Positions 49,930 through 60,533 of a stretch of 64,000 nt of DNA are shown one piece after another. The translations under genes were made by a program, and so were the position numbers. The first letter of the stretch is position 1, and every line of letters starts with the position of its first letter. This DNA comes from Microvelia longipes (taxonomy: Eukaryota > Arthropoda > Insecta > Hemiptera > Veliidae): positions 29,065,978 to 29,129,977 of the forward strand of contig JACMZG010001914.1 in NCBI GenBank assembly GCA_018340805.1, read 5' to 3'. Under the pieces are notes generated by a model. That model was not told the origin of the DNA. It did not search any database and worked only from the letters and a program-made list of their open reading frames with translations.

Positions 49930-52030
49930 CTTAGGGTACATGGACACACGATCTATATTATCGAAGATACAAATGTTCAAGATTTACGCAGAGTTGGAGA
50001 AATTAAAGATGAATTAGTACTTCAGATTGCAAAACCATCTTTGTACTCTCTTGAAATAAGAAAGTTGTTGGCAAAATTCAAGACGAGCTAAAGGAAGCGA
50101 ATTAAAACTTCTACGTTGCATCAAAGCTAAAGTCTACATGGATTGAAGAAAGAGACGGAATCATAAAGAGATTAAAGGATTCAGACAGCCTTGTAGTTAA
50201 GATGTTTAACGCGTCAAGACCTTTTTAGAGCTGCGCGAAAACAGAAAAGACGCCTTAGGACCCTGTTAGGCAAATTCGATCCAAGAACATATTCTGGGTC
50301 AATTGAGTAAATTAGCTTTACCCCCTTCGACGATAAAGAATCGTTATGCCGCGGATTTGATACTAGGGCTATAGGGGGTTAAAGATAAGTTCATTTTATA
50401 TCTTTGAATTTCTCATTTTTGTTTTTTATTTAGTTTATAAGTATTGTGTTAATTTTAAAAAGTGTTTATTTTTTAAAGTTAGTTTTTTTATAGACGTTAT
50501 NNNNNNNNNNNNNNNNNNNNNNNNNNNNNNNNNNNNNNNNNNNNNNNNNNNNNNNNNNNNNNNNNNNNNNNNNNNNNNNNNNNNNNNNNNNNNNNNNNNN
50601 NNNNNNNNNNNNNNNNNNNNNNNNNNNNNNNNNNNNNNNNNNNNNNNNNNNNNNNNNNNNNNNNNNNNNNNNNNNNNNNNNNNNNNNNNNNNNNNNNNNN
50701 NNNNNNNNNNNNNNNNNNNNNNNNNNNNNNNNNNNNNNNNNNNNNNNNNNNNNNNNNNNNNNNNNNNNNNNNNNNNNNNNNNNNNNNNNNNNNNNNNNNN
50801 NNNNNNNNNNNNNNNNNNNNNNNNNNNNNNNNNNNNNNNNNNNNNNNNNNNNNNNNNNNNNNNNNNNNNNNNNNNNNNNNNNNNNNNNNNNNNNNNNNNN
50901 NNNNNNNNNNNNNNNNNNNNNNNNNNNNNNNNNNNNNNNNNNNNNNNNNNNNNNNNNNNNNNNNNNNNNNNNNNNNNNNNNNNNNNNNNNNNNNNNNNNN
51001 NNNNNNNNNNNNNNNNNNNNNNNNNNNNNNNNNNNNNNNNNNNNNNNNNNNNNNNNNNNNNNNNNNNNNNNNNNNNNNNNNNNNNNNNNNNNNNNNNNNN
51101 NNNNNNNNNNNNNNNNNNNNNNNNNNNNNNNNNNNNNNNNNNNNNNNNNNNNNNNNNNNNNNNNNNNNNNNNNNNNNNNNNNNNNNNNNNNNNNNNNNNN
51201 NNNNNNNNNNNNNNNNNNNNNNNNNNNNNNNNNNNNNNNNNNNNNNNNNNNNNNNNNNNNNNNNNNNNNNNNNNNNNNNNNNNNNNNNNNNNNNNNNNNN
51301 NNNNNNNNNNNNNNNNNNNNNNNNNNNNNNNNNNNNNNNNNNNNNNNNNNNNNNNNNNNNNNNNNNNNNNNNNNNNNNNNNNNNNNNNNNNNNNNNNNNN
51401 NNNNNNNNNNNNNNNNNNNNNNNNNNNNNNNNNNNNNNNNNNNNNNNNNNNNNNNNNNNNNNNNNNNNNNNNNNNNNNNNNNNNNNNNNNNNNNNNNNNN
51501 CTTATCAGAGAGCACTCAATCGGATCTATATTGATGTTTGTTCGTCATCGAAAGTGGGTCACCCGATAATGATTTTCAGATCTCCACGAGTAGTGAAGAA
51601 GCAGCTTCTTCACCCACCTAATCACGGTATCAGACCATCAAACTTTTACCTCCATACTGGTGAAAAACTGGTAAAAAATGAACCTTCAGAGGATAATAGT
51701 ACGGAGTAACGGACGGAACATTTTTATTTTAGGCGACAGTATGATTGAATTTTAAAACAAATTCGATAGAAATTGACGAGGAAAAGTTTTATATGTACCC
51801 CAGGTCTTACAGAGCCTTGTTATTTTCTAATATCCCTGAAATGGAAAAAGTTTAATAACGATGATAAGGACAAGTACAAATTAATTTTACGAATGACAAA
51901 CGCCCACAAGTTTAAATAGGCAGTGCCAACTTGGAAGTATAATCAGACAAAAGATAATCCTAAATATAAATCAAGTTTATAAAAGTATTGTTTTCCACTC
52001 CGCAAAGAAAAAAGGTTCGGGTAAAAATCC
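49930..52030 (+). pseudogene. uncharacterised Polinton ORF interrupted by the N gap
   Basis: Before the gap, helical charged sequence (RRVGEIKDELVLQIAKPSLY) and, near 50300, LSKLALPPSTIKNRYAADLI. After the gap, NHGIRPSNFYLHTGEKLVKN, YPRSYRALLFSNIPEMEKV near 51796-51855, and DDKDKYKLILRMTNAHKFK near 51861-51915. This pattern recalls an uncharacterised domain often found beside Polinton integrases in arthropods (possibly DUF8207, from memory and not checked). Function unknown. The frame is broken in many places and about 1 kb is unknown sequence. Confidence 0.5.
50501..51500. other. assembly gap, 1000 N
   Basis: Exactly 1000 N, so a placeholder of unknown true size. An apparent minus-strand ORF across it is meaningless. 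Confidence 0.99.
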
Positions 52031-52049
52031 CAAATCCAAATCAATTGGT

Positions 52050-53100
52050 GACCGACTGAGAGACTTTTATTGCCATCGAAACACAAGCATAGCAAGGAGA
52101 ATTGAAAGCAATGAACAACTCCTTTTTAAGAGCAGGAGGCGTCATCGAGTAGTTAGTATACGATAAGATGTCGGACAATTAAGAAGCAAGTTGTAAAAGA
52201 ACTCCACAGACTGTTCGTCGAGTTTTTCCTTAGACGCAAAGTGAAGCTCTTGTTTATTGATGATTTATGGCAAGCAGACTTGATTGAAATGATACCTTTT
52301 CAAGAGAGAAATCGGGGGTTCAGGTAATATACTGGCCGTTATAGATTGCTTCTCAAAAGTATGCTTGGGCCATCGGAGTCAAAGAAAAACCGCTAAAGAT
52401 ATAGCAGATGCCCATTAAAGTAATTTTATCTGAACGAAACCTCGTACGTCCAAACTGACCATGGGAAAGAATTTTATAATACACAGTTTAAAAAGCTGAT
52501 GGAGAGTCACTGTGTAAATCACTATTCGACCTACAGTAATATGAAGGCGTCCATTGTAGAAAGATTTCAATAGAAACTTTGAAGAATATGTTTGAAGGAG
52601 TTTTAAGTTTAAAGGCTCTTACAAGTGGATCGATTTACTCCCTACTTTAGTAAAAAAGTACAACGGAACAAACACAGGACCATCGAATGAAGCCAGAATC
52701 TGTCTGTACCGCCAACGAAAGTAATTGTAGCACAGAATTACAAAGAAAATACAAAAGCAAAGCAAACAACCAAAGTTTAAAATTGGAGACAGTGTAACGT
52801 GTATCGAAGCTGAAGACGGAATTCGGAAAGGATATCTACCAAACTGGTCAAACAGAGATATTTACAATTCATCAGGTTTAGGAAACCAACCCTTGGTACT
52901 TATATCCTTAAAAAGATATGAAAGGAACATCATAACCGGCGGGTTCTACGAGCTAAGAAATACAGGCTGCTAAAATATTCTGACGTCTATCGGTGGAAAA
53001 GATTTTGAAGCGTAAAGGAGATCGAGTCTTGGTCAAGTGGTTAGGTCTAGATTCTTCACATAATAGTTGGGAGCGAAAAGAAAAACGTCAAAACGTTTGA
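52050..53100 (+). pseudogene. Polinton retroviral-like integrase with chromodomain
   Basis: Catalyses insertion of the transposon. Core motifs: DDLWQADLIEM with catalytic Asp at 52277-52279, ILAVIDCFSK near 52331-52362 (one base off the preceding frame), VQTDHGKEFYN with the second Asp at 52457-52459, and ASIVERF with Glu at 52559-52561. The spacing D to E is about 34 codons, near the D,D35E norm. The C-terminal chromodomain reads VEKILKRKGDRVLVKWLGLD and SSHNSWE at 52993-53070, in frame to TGA 53098-53100. Several one-base indels separate these parts. The domain order zinc region, DDE, chromodomain is that of Polinton integrases. Confidence 0.85.
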
Positions 53101-53330
53101 ATAATATATTTGATCGCAAGAGTACTTCCTTCAGTTACATCAAGACGTTGAAGGCGAATGCATCGTAAAAAACTAAGAACGAGTTTTGGAGATACCCAAG
53201 AAAAATTGGAGGCGGAGACAATCAATTGCATAATACTATATTCGTTACTTCCAACAAGGTCTTTAACAAATTTTCGATCTGAAAGATACGCAAAGAAACT
53301 AAACATACCAAAACTTTAAGAGGAGTTTAT
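53101..53330 (+). other. short inter-gene segment, possible remnant
   Basis: Between integrase and protease; broken frames only (for example THPEKLEAE-like sequence), no motif assigned. Confidence 0.3.
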
Positions 53331-53620
53331 ATGATAGATACACTGCCCAAGAAGCCCTGGAAGAAGAAAAGAGTAATTTTCAAACTTTGGAAAAAAATTC
53401 TACAGAAGGCCTCACTGGGTCTCTTACATCAAGACCGGCGAATACGCTAAATTTTTTGATAGCCACGGCAGGCAAGCACCTTCAGTGTTGGTGAAATTTA
53501 CAAGGCGTTCGAATCTCTAGTAATCGGAAAGTTTATCAAAAGTTGGATCAGTAAACTGCGGTCATCTTTGTCTAAGCATTTTTATTAAATCTACTCAAGT
53601 AATGGGGCTGCTCTTCAAGA
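53331..53620 (+). pseudogene. Polinton adenain-like cysteine protease
   Basis: Maturation protease of the adenovirus type found in Polintons. HWVSYIKTGEYAKFFDSHG gives the catalytic His (53413-53415) and an Asp (53458-53460). QAPSVLVKF follows, then NCGHLCLSIFIKS with the catalytic Cys at 53557-53559 lies in the same frame. The order His, acidic residue, Cys within about 50 codons matches the family. An in-frame TAG-TAA at 53518-53523 interrupts it, so the copy is defective unless those are sequencing indels. It lies between integrase and the capsid-like gene, a usual Polinton neighbourhood. Confidence 0.75.
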
Positions 53621-53744
53621 ACCTATATAAACCGGAAAGGAGAACGAAACTCTTAGTCTACCACGGACCTTCAAAGAGTCAACAACCCTCTCTCGTGAAA
53701 TATAAAATTTCTTCTTCTCCAAGGATACAAAGTAAAGCTCAAAA

Positions 53745-54975
53745 TGGAGGTACTAAATTTAAGTGACCACCCGAATTTGACGAATCGATTGAGAGTATAG
53801 AATATCACTCTCATTATCCGTATGCAAACTCCAAAGCTAGACGCCGGAGAAGAGATAACGGATTCCAGTACACTCCAAGACATTTATACGCTTCCGAAGT
53901 GAAAGTTTTATATATATTTGGAACTCATTTTAAAAGAAGGAGGAAATACGGCACCGGCGAAGCACAGACTCATCAACAACGCATTCCCAGTTTTTATTCG
54001 ACGAGATCCGGTATGAATTTGTGGAGTTGAGATTGATAAAGTCAGAACCCCGGAATGACTTCGACTCTAAAAGGGATTGCAATCTCACGCGCCTATATCG
54101 TATTCCCTAACAAATATGGGATGGACAATACCCTTCAATGAAGTACAAGAAGAATCATCCACCCGGTACAACGTCTGTCTACCTTTATCCTCGTTACTAG
54201 GATTTGCGGAAGATTACCGAAAAGTTTTGATAAATGTAAAGCAAGAGCTAATTTTGGTAAGAGCGAGAAACGATTCAAATTGCTTTGTACAGCATGTTCC
54301 ATACGTCGATACGGATGCACGGGCAGAAGTTCGCGAAAAAGTTAAAATTGAACTGCTATCGCTTTGTTGGAAAATACCTTACGTTTCGGTTGACGAAGTT
54401 CAGAAACTAAATTTAATTAATTATTTAAAAACAGAAAAAATAATTTCTCTCCATTTCCCGAGCGTGGGATATGCACGAGTATCCGCTATTACCTACGTCC
54501 AAAAACCGACAAGTATGGTCGATTAAAACTTCGACTCAACTCGAGAAAACCGCGATTTTTTAATTTTAGCCTTTCAAAAGGGTAGAAATATAACGTCGTC
54601 GTAAGGCATCCATTGTTTCGATCACTGCGACTTGACAAATGTCAAGCTTTATCTCAATTACGATGTTTCCCCTACGATGATTTAAATTAAAATTCTCCAA
54701 AATAAATTTGCTTTATTGTACCACATGTAACGCTGCGTTTCAAACGTCGTACTACAACACTTATCAAAGTCTACCGTACGTATCCTTTACAGATTTTAAG
54801 AATAAATGTCCTGTTGTAATAATTGATTGTTCGAAACAATCAGAGTCTATCAAAAAGGGTCCGGTGATGTGAGATTAGAATTTGAATCTGAAAAAAATTT
54901 CCCCGGCAAATACTACCGCGTTACTGTCTATTACAACACGATAGATTAGTTCAGTACAAACCCCTGACTAGCATT
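53745..54975 (+). pseudogene. Polinton capsid-like protein, broken
   Basis: The longest clean stretch is 54077-54526 (149 codons), including LPLSSLLGFAEDYRKVLINV and KQELILVRARNDSNC. Flanking sequence in other frames continues the same protein: ILKEGGNTAPAKHRLINNAF near 53930-53985, then after 54526 DDCK-like and PVVIIDCSKQSESIKKGPV (about 54811-54867) and LEFESEKNFPG. Position after the protease, length of about 400 residues in the decayed copy and these conserved phrases fit the capsid protein widespread in arthropod Polintons; I take it as the double-jelly-roll major capsid type, but a minor capsid protein is possible. Several indels and stops (for example near 53790, 53900, 54017, 54650, 54950). 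Confidence 0.6.
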
Positions 54976-55028
54976 GTGCATAAAATGACATGAATAGACA
55001 TGTCTGGTCGAGGGGTGGGGATATGTAT

Positions 55029-55034
55029 AATAAA
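55029..55034 (+). terminator. candidate polyadenylation signal
   Basis: AATAAA about 60 bp after the end of the capsid-like gene, on the coding strand. Confidence 0.4.
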
Positions 55035-55176
55035 GAAAGCCAAGCAATAATAAATCAGTATTGCGCCAGATGTCGACCATTTACCATCTAAGTGACGGTA
55101 AAAAGGTATTAATTTGTTTAGTTAAAGGTATGCTTTTTTGAGATTAAGAACATGGTAAAAGAAGTGTAAACATTCA

Positions 55177-55353
55177 ATGTCCGATTTTGAGTTGTTGAGA
55201 GATCCGCCGAAAAATGAAATTGATAATTATTTTGTAAAACGTAGTAAAGAAGATGTACAACTTGATCGAAAATTTGGTTTAATAAAAGTAAGATTGTTAA
55301 TCCTAAATTTCACTGGACGTTCAAGTTATTATTCGTCCGATTTGTTCGAATGA
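55177..55353 (+). CDS. small Polinton ORF, 58 codons, unknown
   Basis: ATG at 55177 to TGA at 55351-55353. The peptide begins MSDFELLRDPPKNEIDNYFV and is charged, not repeat-like. A donor-like AAAAGTAAGATT falls inside at about 55286, so it may be a first exon. No known domain. Confidence 0.35.
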   Translation: MSDFELLRDPPKNEIDNYFVKRSKEDVQLDRKFGLIKVRLLILNFTGRSSYYSSDLFE

Positions 55354-55494
55354 AGAAGATAAAAATATTTGTTGTTTTAAAAAAACCTGAGTGGGATTTA
55401 TTTTCGAGTTTATCTTAGAGTTAATCATATGTAAATAGCCCTTACACTCATGTCTCAGCAGCTGCGCAAATACGAGATGGAACTCTATGGCGAG

Positions 55495-55650
55495 CGTTGG
55501 CCATAATGGGTCCCTGGCGAAGCGTGCGTAAATTGGGTCCCTGGCGTGGCATAGCGCCCGTAAACCTCAAGGGTCCCTGGTGCATGGCGTCCCGTAAACC
55601 CAGAACCCGGTCACTGGCGTGGCAATAGCGTCCCCGTTAAAACCTAATGG
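55495..55650 (+). repeat. short GC-rich tandem array near the right TIR
   Basis: About four imperfect units of GGGTCCCTGGCGTGGCATAG then CGTCCCGTAAACCTAA, with unit length near 38-45 bp. Confidence 0.75.
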
Positions 55651-55678
55651 TCGTAAAAAAAAATAACTTTGTAAATAC

Positions 55679-55765
55679 GTTAGAAAAAAAAATAAAAAAA
55701 TAAAAAAAATAAAAATAAAAAAAAATCAAAAAATAAAAATATAAAAAATACAAAAAAAAAAAAAT
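55679..55765. repeat. A-rich low-complexity tract
   Basis: (A3-8 T)n tract of about 85 bp. The minus-strand Phe/Tyr ORFs over it are artefacts. Confidence 0.9.
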
Positions 55766-55969
55766 ATATAGAGGCGATATATTTAAAGAGGGTGGTCGCC
55801 ATAGTACAGTGCGAGGACGGGGCACTGTACACCTTCCCGATGTGTCTCCACCTTGACGTGGTGGGAAGGCTTTTTACTAAGAGAGACACTTGATAATCTA
55901 GGGTGGTAAAGTCCTACTACATCACACACCTATAATCATCCTGCTTCTACTATATGGTGGAACCAATTT

Positions 55970-56169
55970 TTTATGCAGCATATTTAATGTACTGTTATTA
56001 CACTATGCAAAGCAAAAGAGAGGGGTATAAAAATAAGAAGTGGAGAGGAGGTGGATGAGGAGGTGGAGGAGGAGGGTGTGGAGGAGGCGGTGGAGGAGGT
56101 GGCGGAGGAGGTGGTGGAGGTGGTGGAGGAGGGGTGGAGGAGGCGGCCCAGAATCGGCTTTTCTCTACT
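55970..56169 (-). repeat. right TIR of the Polinton
   Basis: Read inward from 56169: AGTAGAGAAAAGCCGATTCT, GGGCCGCCTCCTCC, a CCTCCACC minisatellite to about 56040, TTTTGCTTTGCATAGTGTAA then TAACAGTACATTAAAT. It matches the left TIR with indels. The proline/arginine-rich ORFs on both strands here come from the repeat. Confidence 0.88.
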
Positions 56170-56175
56170 TTTTGG
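56170..56175. repeat. 6-bp target-site duplication, right
   Basis: TTTTGG directly after the right terminus CTACT. Confidence 0.88.
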
Positions 56176-56389
56176 TATTTTTTGCGGAAAAATTGCATAC
56201 TTTTAACAGACGAAAAACGAACTTTTTGTCATAATTTTAAGTATTGCACCAATAAATAAATATTTTCACCAATAACATTCAAAGTAAACATTGAATAGCT
56301 TTTGAACTTTTGTAACTAGTTTTCATGTTTTATGCTATCTATCGATATGTCGTACGTCGATAAACAGTTAATAGATAAAGTGAAGATTT

Positions 56390-56543
56390 AGGTCTTCCGG
56401 TGGTGACCACGTCAATGTAGATGAAGAATCCAACGTTTCGCTTCCACTGTGGGAGGCATCTTCAGGGATGTAGGACATCAGGATAGAAACACAATGCTCT
56501 AAAAACTGAACAGGGGGGTTCAGGTTTGTAGGGTTTCAGTTTT
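56390..56543 (+). repeat. composite repeat, head module (right copy)
   Basis: Same orientation as 41477-41632. The inverted AAAACTGAAC/GTTCAG motif around the G-run lies at the same end, but here G6 replaces the C-run. Confidence 0.85.
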
Positions 56544-57307
56544 GTAAGTGTAAAGAACTGTGCACTGTAGGCATAATAGGCTCTAGGTTATTATGTCTAC
56601 AGGCCTATTATTCTTCATCCATCGAGAATGAAGTGGAGACAATTGCTTGGTGGATGATTACAGCGTTGGTGGAATGGACCGAAATGTATGATCTATTCAC
56701 CAGACTTTATCTCCACACCCTTAGTAATAATAGCAGAAGTAATATGGAGGGAGTGGTAGTAACTACCAGGCAAGTAGGCCACGTTGTTGGGCCCTTTTTG
56801 TCAGCTACTCTTTTCAATTTACTATACTAATTTCAAGTGTAGGTATATTTCATCTAATCTAGACAGAAGAGCCGTGAATTTCTATGGTTCCTCTCATGCT
56901 TTTCAAGCAAACATACATATTTTCACTGACTCTTATAGTCAAGAAAGAAAACTAGGAACAACACGTGATCTCACTGTTAAACCAAACTTCCACAAACTTT
57001 AAACTACAAGGCAGAAACAGTATAGTATTATAATGAATCTACAATGAGGGTCCTAAATTTTGCCTATACCCAGTTTCATGTAGGGTAAGGGATCTTTAGC
57101 GAGTACCTGATAACGCACAGGCTCGAGACCACCGGCTTTACGTCCCTTCTGAAGGACGTCGTACGCAGAATTTTTATCCCTCTTATTAAAATCCTAGAGG
57201 CCCGTGCTGGGATTGAACCCATGACAACAGTCCATTCATTCTGAGTATTGGCCATGTACCTTAACCACTACACCACGGGTGACTCGCCTCCACACCCTTA
57301 CTACTAT
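56544..57307 (-). repeat. composite repeat, tail module (right copy, inverted)
   Basis: Reverse complement of 41633-42388. The tRNA-like head at 57199-57280 (minus) is better preserved here: TGGTGTAGTGGTTAAGGTAC (box A) and GGGTTCAATCCC (box B), with CCCGTG/CACGGG ends. It probably served as a Pol III promoter. ORFs 56633-56830 and 56784-57002 are incidental. Confidence 0.75.
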
Positions 57308-60300
57308 TACCAATATTAATAAGCCATTTACACACAAGTGTATAGATCAAAGTATTTATTTGAGTTATACACAAAGTTAGTGTGTCAGTTGTTATCAACT
57401 TATTTCAATAGAAATTGACTTCATTATCAGAGTTGTAATCCTCTATCTCTTTTTCTTAAGGAAAGTAAAAGCTTTCTTCAAGAGAAAGCAAAATCTTCAC
57501 AACTCAATTTAATCACCAATATACATTTTACTTTAACCGGATAAGATTTCCCTCCCTAAATAACAAAGTATCTTTTTTCAAGCATATCTTCTTAGCCTCC
57601 AGAGTATTTTTGTTGTTACCCCATATAGGTTTCAAGATGAAGTCTAAGAAAAGTCCCCACAGGGAAAGCCCTGCATAAACTTTAGCCTTTTATTGAATAT
57701 TGATTTTATATTTTCATACAAGAATTTTGTCAAGGGAAAATATATATTTTTTATATATTTATATTTTGGAAAAAGAAAATTGAGTGAAAATAGTATATTC
57801 CCTTTGAATATTGCATAATATATAAGTTGTATATTGGTTTTATTGAATAATGCAAAATCCTTTATGAAAATGACAACAAATTAAATAGTTTCAGGTATTC
57901 TTATTTATTAATTGGTGGCTGCAAAGCATTAATAGTTAAAATATTAATCGCACAATTTTTTTAACATCCCGTTATTAGCGAATTTTCAAAGAAAAAAATG
58001 AGCATGTTCAAGTAAATATGTTGGAAGTAAAGGGTCTTTCAGATTGAGAATCTGAAATAATCACGTTAATTTTTATACATATATAATGTTTAGAAACTTA
58101 CTTTGTATTCTTCTTTCACAAAATTGCTTGGAGTCTAATGACAGGGTTCATTAAAATCGATGCAATTTTGTCTCCCGCCATGCAGTGCGGGAGGTATTGC
58201 GGAATTTCCCCGTAGTAAAAATGGAGATGTGAGGTATCTTAATTTGACTAAGTAAACATAATAAAGAAAATTAATAAATAAATACGAGCTTGATGATCAA
58301 ATTTCAAAACACAAAATAAATACCAAGCATATTCAAAACACTAATTTTTCATTTTGTACAAAGGTGTTTTTTTAATGACAATAAATTCCCCCTGAGAGTC
58401 AATTCTTTTATTTTTAAAAGGGATAATTCTGTAGCAAACCAAAATTCCTACCGTTCCTCTCTCTCTACAGTAAGTGATTAAGTAAGTAACTTATACTAAG
58501 TGATTTTTAAGTGTGTAATTAATAGTAAGTGATTTTTAGGTGCGCCGACCAAAAACATTTTTTTTTGGCTCAAAATCCGTCCGTTTTTTTCAGGTCAAAA
58601 GAAGACAAACAAGTAGAATAAAATACAACAAAACGTTTAAAAAAATTCAACGTCTGGAGATAAAATATTGTACGTTCCTTGGGTGTAAAATGCTATTTTC
58701 TCCCTCACAATTACCTTCCTCAGCTTCGACTCAGGAGTTAATAGTCATAACTCCCTCGGCTTTGTCTCTGGAGTTTAACACACAACTCCCGAGGCGAACC
58801 CGAGGGAAAAAAAAAATTGTCAGTCAGACACCAGCCTCTAAAAAAAATCTATCGAGCTTGTCTCCTAGCTTCACTACTTTGGCTACGTCGGCACTGATGG
58901 TGCATTGCAATGTTGAAGCCGTTCTGTCAGAATAAATACTTTGGTTCCCTCGGCTTAGGAACCAACTAACTGCTCAGGGAGATAATAGCATTCTTTACTC
59001 CCTTGGTGCATAAATAACTATTTACTTTTGATACTGTGTATAATACGTCGTCAAAGCCAATTTTTTAACGTCAAAGTTCTTCAAAAGTAAACGGAAAATA
59101 TGTAATTTAATAAAAATAATGTACCAAAACAAAAAAAATCTATTAAAAAAAATATAGGGTTGTAGAATTTTCAAAACAATCCTAAAATGTTTTGTTTTTG
59201 TAGAGTTCGTTCAAAATAAAAATAATAAGAGTAGAAACGTTAAAATAAAAGAACTCAATACTTTTCCAATACATTGCGGTAAAAGGTGCGCGAGGAAAGT
59301 AAAAATACTAAAAATATATTAAAAAAAAGGTGGAAATAACTTAAATCAAAAGTAAAGGTACGTAACGCTGTAAAGAAAAAATGCGGGAGGAATGAGAAGG
59401 TGAGACCAATTGAAATATTTCCTTTTTTTTGGAAAACCCCTTCAATAGAAAAACTTTTCGTGATATAAATTTTAGCAAGGATTGGAATTTCTTAGGGGGA
59501 GGTCTTTCGCTGTGAAAAATCAGTGATAGTTTAAGACTTGTGTGTTCGGAATTCCATTCGATTCCGAAACTACCCTCATCGATATAGAAAACTGTTACAA
59601 TTACAAACTTCTCTTGAAATCCCAAGGGCAATAAATCCTTAGGAAACGATCCTCGTCCGCAGAGCTACTTGGTAAAAAACCCTAACAAATCTAGTTTTTA
59701 AGTTAAATACCGAAAGGATAAGGGGTTCTATCAGGGATCGCCATTAATCCCCAGATTATTTAAAATGTTAAACTTTATGTTAATATATGTATGCAAATAC
59801 AGTTCACAATAATAAATATAACTTGAACAAATTTCTAAATTACGTTTAAGTTTATGTTAAGGAACAATATATAATCATTTTCATTATCTAAATAAATTAC
59901 GAGTAGTTTTATGACTGTTAAATTACATATTAGTTATTGTATTTTTTTTTTACTTATTTAAAATCTAATACTCGGATTGCATTACACCCTCCGATGCCTA
60001 AATATTTCAATGCTAGCTGTAAATAAAGATTTGTATTCGATTTGATTTTTTTTATTTACTTATCAGAGGCAATTTAGAAAATCAATTTACATATTTGACT
60101 TATGCTAAGATCAAAGGAAATCAACTTTACTTTTAGTTTTATCTGAGTAATCAAAAAAGTAAATTGTACTATAAACTAACTTAATTACTAGGCAGTATTT
60201 ACAAAACTAGAGCGACAACAGTTTAACTGTACACGAATAATGATTTTAACAAATATCCATCCAAGTAGCAATAGTAGTCAAATAGTTAATATAACTAATA

Positions 60301-60458
60301 TAACTCTAAAGTGTGGCATTCTATCCTAAAATACAATGTTATAATTATATTTAATATGTATATTTTTAATAAATGATATTAATTAAAAACAATCATCCTT
60401 ACTCCTGTGAGTATTATTATTATCAGTATTATTATGTTATAGTTTATTTATATATATA

Positions 60459-60462
<4 letters not shown>
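57308..60462. other. AT-rich intergenic, no supported gene
   Basis: ORFs at 58540-58935 and 59341-59631 (minus) show no domain. At 58730-58970 short palindromic phrases (AACTCCCTCGGCTTTG, CTGGAGTT, AACTCCCGAGG, TTCCCTCGGCTTAGGAAC) recur and probably mark an old repeat. CCCGCCATGCAGTGCGGGAGG forms a small hairpin near 58175. Confidence 0.5.
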
Positions 60463-60499
<37 letters not shown>

Positions 60500-60533
60500 T
60501 ATATATATATATATATAAATATATTTATTATTT
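60463..60533. repeat. (AT)n microsatellite
   Basis: TA tract interrupted by AAATT. Confidence 0.9.

Larger units (their letters stand above)
44111..56169 (+). mobile_element. Polinton/Maverick transposon, complete ends, decayed genes
   Basis: Both termini read AGTAG inward (CTACT at the right end on the plus strand), matching the AG start known for this superfamily, and are flanked by TTTTGG on both sides. Long imperfect TIRs (about 310 and 200 bp) carry a CCTCCACC minisatellite followed by CATAGTGTAATAACAGTA. Inside, all on the plus strand: B-family polymerase, an uncharacterised ORF, integrase with chromodomain, adenain-like protease and a capsid-like protein. The span is about 12 kb including a 1000-N placeholder, short for a family usually 15-20 kb. 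I found no packaging ATPase. Every gene has frameshifts or stops. Confidence 0.92.

Noticed and set aside
50466..51515. 349-codon minus ORF
   Set aside because: Consists of the N gap plus a few flanking codons.
52050..54975. Integrated adenovirus or other true virus
   Set aside because: Protease and capsid resemblance is explained by the Polinton: retroviral-like integrase with chromodomain, TIRs and 6-bp duplication.
55637..55889. Phe/Tyr-rich minus-strand ORFs
   Set aside because: Low-complexity A-rich tract; only the first residues outside it look ordinary and match no family.
55998..56234. Proline-rich and arginine/tryptophan-rich ORFs
   Set aside because: Both strands of the TIR minisatellite; no start context or conservation expected.
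58540..58935. 131-codon ORF as a gene
   Set aside because: Basic/serine-rich with frame crossing repeated CTCCCTCGGCTT phrases; no domain or splice signals.
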